A stretch of 6,609 bases of DNA from Thermoplasmata archaeon. Lineage in GTDB: Archaea; Thermoplasmatota; Thermoplasmata; Thermoplasmatales; Thermoplasmataceae. Positions 5,201 to 6,609 of this stretch are shown piece by piece. Below the pieces are notes generated by a model. That model was not told the DNA's origin and did not search any database. It was given only the letters and a program-made list of their open reading frames with translations. The position numbers were made by a program, and so were the translations under genes. The stretch's first letter is position 1. Every line of letters begins with the position of its first letter. The stretch spans positions 1 through 6,609 of the forward strand of contig JAKBSB010000072.1 of assembly GCA_021845155.1 (NCBI GenBank), in the 5' to 3' direction.

Positions 5201-6196
5201 CTACCACGAAAGATCCCCTTTCACAAGCGACACCATGGAATCCAGTATCCTTTCCTTTACCATTGATGGATTATGCCAGTTGAACAGAGAGGGCTCAAGA
5301 TAACAGGCAAGTGCGCATTTATTGCAGCTTTCATAAGGAGTCCAGTCATATGTGTTCCAGAGCTTCAGTATATCAGTATCCCATACCTTTGTATTTCCAT
5401 TGTATTCGTTCAGGACATAACATGGCTGGACTATGTTTCCCATAGGATCAATATTTATGGTAAGCCATGGTTTGCATTTCCACGGATCATTACCGTACCA
5501 TGAATTTAGGACTGAACTGAAATACTCCTTTGAATTGACTATAGGCAGACCGGCAATTTTGTAGCTTTCAAGCAATTTTATGGTCTCCCTCAACTGCATC
5601 TTCTCTGGAGACATTTTTTCTGCCGTTGTATAATCGTAAGCAATCTGAAAGTTCACACTGACGCCCAGCTTTACCGCCAGGTCCACAATGCCCTGTGCCT
5701 GATCCATATTCTCGTTGGTTATGGTAGAGCTTATGGCCAGTGGGATATAATCCCGTGCTGCCTCTATCCCCTCCACGGCATGCCTGAAGGATCCTGCCAT
5801 CCCCCTGAGTCTGTCATGAACCTCTCCTATGCCATCGAGTGAGACAAAAATATAGTTCAAACTGTCTTTTATCTCATCCAGTTTTGCCTTGAGGAGCCAG
5901 CCGTTTGTCACCATTGAGGTGTGAAACCTCTTTTTTGACTGGTGAAGTATTTCGCCTATATCCTTTCTGAGAAGTGGTTCTCCGCCTTCAAACCCAAGAA
6001 AAGACACCCCGGCCCTCTTGAGGGATTCCATCATCCTGATCTCCTGATCAATACCCAGGAGCTCTTCGTCTTCTCTCCTCCAGAATGGGCACATCTTGCA
6101 TTTCAGATTACAGGAATATTGCAGTTTATGCCCTGCAATGAGTGGAAATTTCTTGTTGGGAAGGCTTTTGATAGTCCTCACAATACCTCTTCCCAT
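5201..6196 (-). CDS. Radical SAM protein with C-terminal SPASM/twitch-like cysteine cluster
   Basis: A 331-residue protein from the ATG at 6196. The radical SAM core begins with HKLQYSCNLKCKMCPFW: Cys29, Cys33 and Cys36 form the CxxxCxxC motif that binds the [4Fe-4S] cluster and S-adenosylmethionine. GFEGGEPLLRKD at 68-79 is the SAM-binding GGE motif, with MVTNGWLL at 95-102 and VSLDGIGEVHD at 118-128 as further barrel strands. The C-terminal part (241-300) has Cys241, Cys259 and CNKCALAC (Cys291, 294, 298) around INIDPMGNIVQPC, the layout of a SPASM/twitch auxiliary-cluster domain, so a second Fe-S cluster is likely. Such enzymes modify peptides, proteins or small molecules; the substrate is unknown, and I recall similar uncharacterised radical SAM proteins in Thermoplasmatales. 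The start at 6196, not the ATG at 6242-6244, is chosen because a TATA box lies 25 bases before it and the extra 16 residues are untypical. It appears to be a single-gene transcript. Confidence 0.88.
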   Translation of the reverse strand: MGRGIVRTIKSLPNKKFPLIAGHKLQYSCNLKCKMCPFWRREDEELLGIDQEIRMMESLKRAGVSFLGFEGGEPLLRKDIGEILHQSKKRFHTSMVTNGWLLKAKLDEIKDSLNYIFVSLDGIGEVHDRLRGMAGSFRHAVEGIEAARDYIPLAISSTITNENMDQAQGIVDLAVKLGVSVNFQIAYDYTTAEKMSPEKMQLRETIKLLESYKIAGLPIVNSKEYFSSVLNSWYGNDPWKCKPWLTINIDPMGNIVQPCYVLNEYNGNTKVWDTDILKLWNTYDWTPYESCNKCALACYLEPSLFNWHNPSMVKERILDSMVSLVKGDLSW

Positions 6197-6216
6197 AACT
6201 GAACTTACAAGTGACA

Positions 6217-6224
6217 CATATAAA
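6217..6224 (-). promoter_or_regulatory. TATA box of the radical SAM gene (leaderless start)
   Basis: The minus strand reads TTTATATG, a near-consensus archaeal TATA box centred 25 bases before the ATG at 6196. It lies between the two candidate ATGs (6244 and 6196), which makes 6196 the likely start and the message leaderless. Confidence 0.7.
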
Positions 6225-6244
6225 CATGGACACCTGTTATTCAT

Positions 6245-6436
6245 ACTTTGCTGAATATGATGTTAATAGAATATGAATCTCCCCGAACAGGATCAGATCT
6301 AAATCCATGTCTGATTTGACTTTTCTACTGAAACAAAAAACATCATATGCTTCCAACCTGGTTTTCTTTGATCGCCTTTGACTTCATGAAATAAACAGTT
6401 TAAGGTGAACATTTCGAGCCTTAGGTTTGACTGTTC
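6245..6436. other. Intergenic region between two divergent genes, no gene seen
   Basis: Only frames of fewer than 25 codons occur on either strand, none with a convincing ribosome binding site or TATA spacing. I looked for a short precursor-peptide gene that might pair with the radical SAM enzyme and for tRNA-like T-loops, and found neither. Confidence 0.5.
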
Positions 6437-6445
6437 TTTAATAAT
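6437..6445 (+). promoter_or_regulatory. TATA box of the right-edge membrane protein gene
   Basis: TTTAATAAT is centred 31 bases upstream of the ATG at 6472, placing transcription start about 4-6 bases before the ATG. No Shine-Dalgarno is present in the expected position. Confidence 0.55.
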
Positions 6446-6471
6446 TAGTGCCGATATTGATCAGGCTGAAA

Positions 6472-6609
6472 ATGGAAGGAAATGGTATAAAATTGCATCG
6501 CATCAGAAACACGGGAATCGTATTCCTGGCACTTATAGGACTTCAGTTCTGGCTTGGAATGAGCATAAATCTTGAAGTCAATCTACCTGTGAAGCATCTT
6601 TCAGCATTT
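6472..6609 (+). CDS. N-terminus of an unidentified membrane protein, cut by window edge
   Basis: Forty-six codons are visible and the frame is open to the window edge. A short basic cytoplasmic start (KLHRIRN, residues 7-13) is followed by one hydrophobic segment, TGIVFLALIGLQFWLGM (14-30), long enough to cross the membrane with the N-terminus inside by the positive-inside rule. It continues SINLEVNLPVKH, apparently outside. It reads as the first helix of a multi-pass protein or as a signal anchor; there is no small-residue cleavage motif suggesting a secreted product. The family cannot be told from so little. A TATA box 31 bases upstream supports this start. The gene is divergent from the radical SAM gene across about 275 bases. 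Confidence 0.65.
   Translation, partial: MEGNGIKLHRIRNTGIVFLALIGLQFWLGMSINLEVNLPVKHLSAF

Noticed and set aside
6197..6244. ATG at 6244 as start of the radical SAM gene
   Set aside because: The near-consensus TATA box lies between this ATG and the one at 6196, and the extra residues are untypical of the family.
6245..6471. Search for a tRNA, small RNA or precursor-peptide gene
   Set aside because: The TTCGAG near 6408 has no tRNA-like stems around it, and all frames are shorter than 25 codons.
1..6609. CRISPR array, long direct repeats or intact insertion sequence
   Set aside because: No regularly spaced repeats and no complete transposase with inverted ends were seen on reading both strands.

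Overview
The window looks like a stretch of ordinary archaeal chromosome, most likely from a Thermoplasmatales-type euryarchaeon. I infer this from three things. Ile ATA and Arg AGG codons are frequent. Several genes have a TATA-like box about 25 bases before the ATG and no Shine-Dalgarno (leaderless transcription), while a gene inside an operon has a clear GGAG-type site. The protein sequences also have an archaeal flavour. Species cannot be named from this sequence alone.

Layout, left to right. Minus strand, 1-1390: a two-gene operon with a YycJ/PhnP-like metallo-beta-lactamase-fold hydrolase (629-1390), followed after 17 bases by an NADP-type beta-hydroxyacid dehydrogenase that runs off the left edge. 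Plus strand, 1470-2360: a cupin-domain protein, divergent from the hydrolase and with its own leaderless promoter. Minus strand, 2368-2754: a small unrecognised protein with a hydrophobic C-terminal part. Plus strand, 2902-3042: a 46-residue helix-turn-helix-like ORF with a strong ribosome binding site. Minus strand, 3059-4027: an alpha/beta-hydrolase (esterase-like). Minus strand, 4060 to about 4713: a HAD-superfamily phosphatase whose natural start position reads ATA instead of ATG. Region 4714-5200 has no intact gene, only a weak trace that could be a decayed transposase. Minus strand, 5201-6196: a radical SAM protein with a C-terminal cysteine cluster. Plus strand, from 6472: the first 46 codons of a membrane protein, cut by the right edge.

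The genes do not form one obvious pathway. The only well-supported operon is hydrolase plus dehydrogenase; the phosphatase and esterase may be co-transcribed (33-base gap). Most others are single genes arranged divergently or convergently. I see no CRISPR array, tRNA, rRNA, intact insertion sequence, or convincing new multi-gene system. The points most worth a second look are the ATA start of the phosphatase, the cupin lacking its motif-2 histidine, the small helix-turn-helix ORF with an open frame upstream of its ATG, the orphan radical SAM enzyme and the possible transposase relic.
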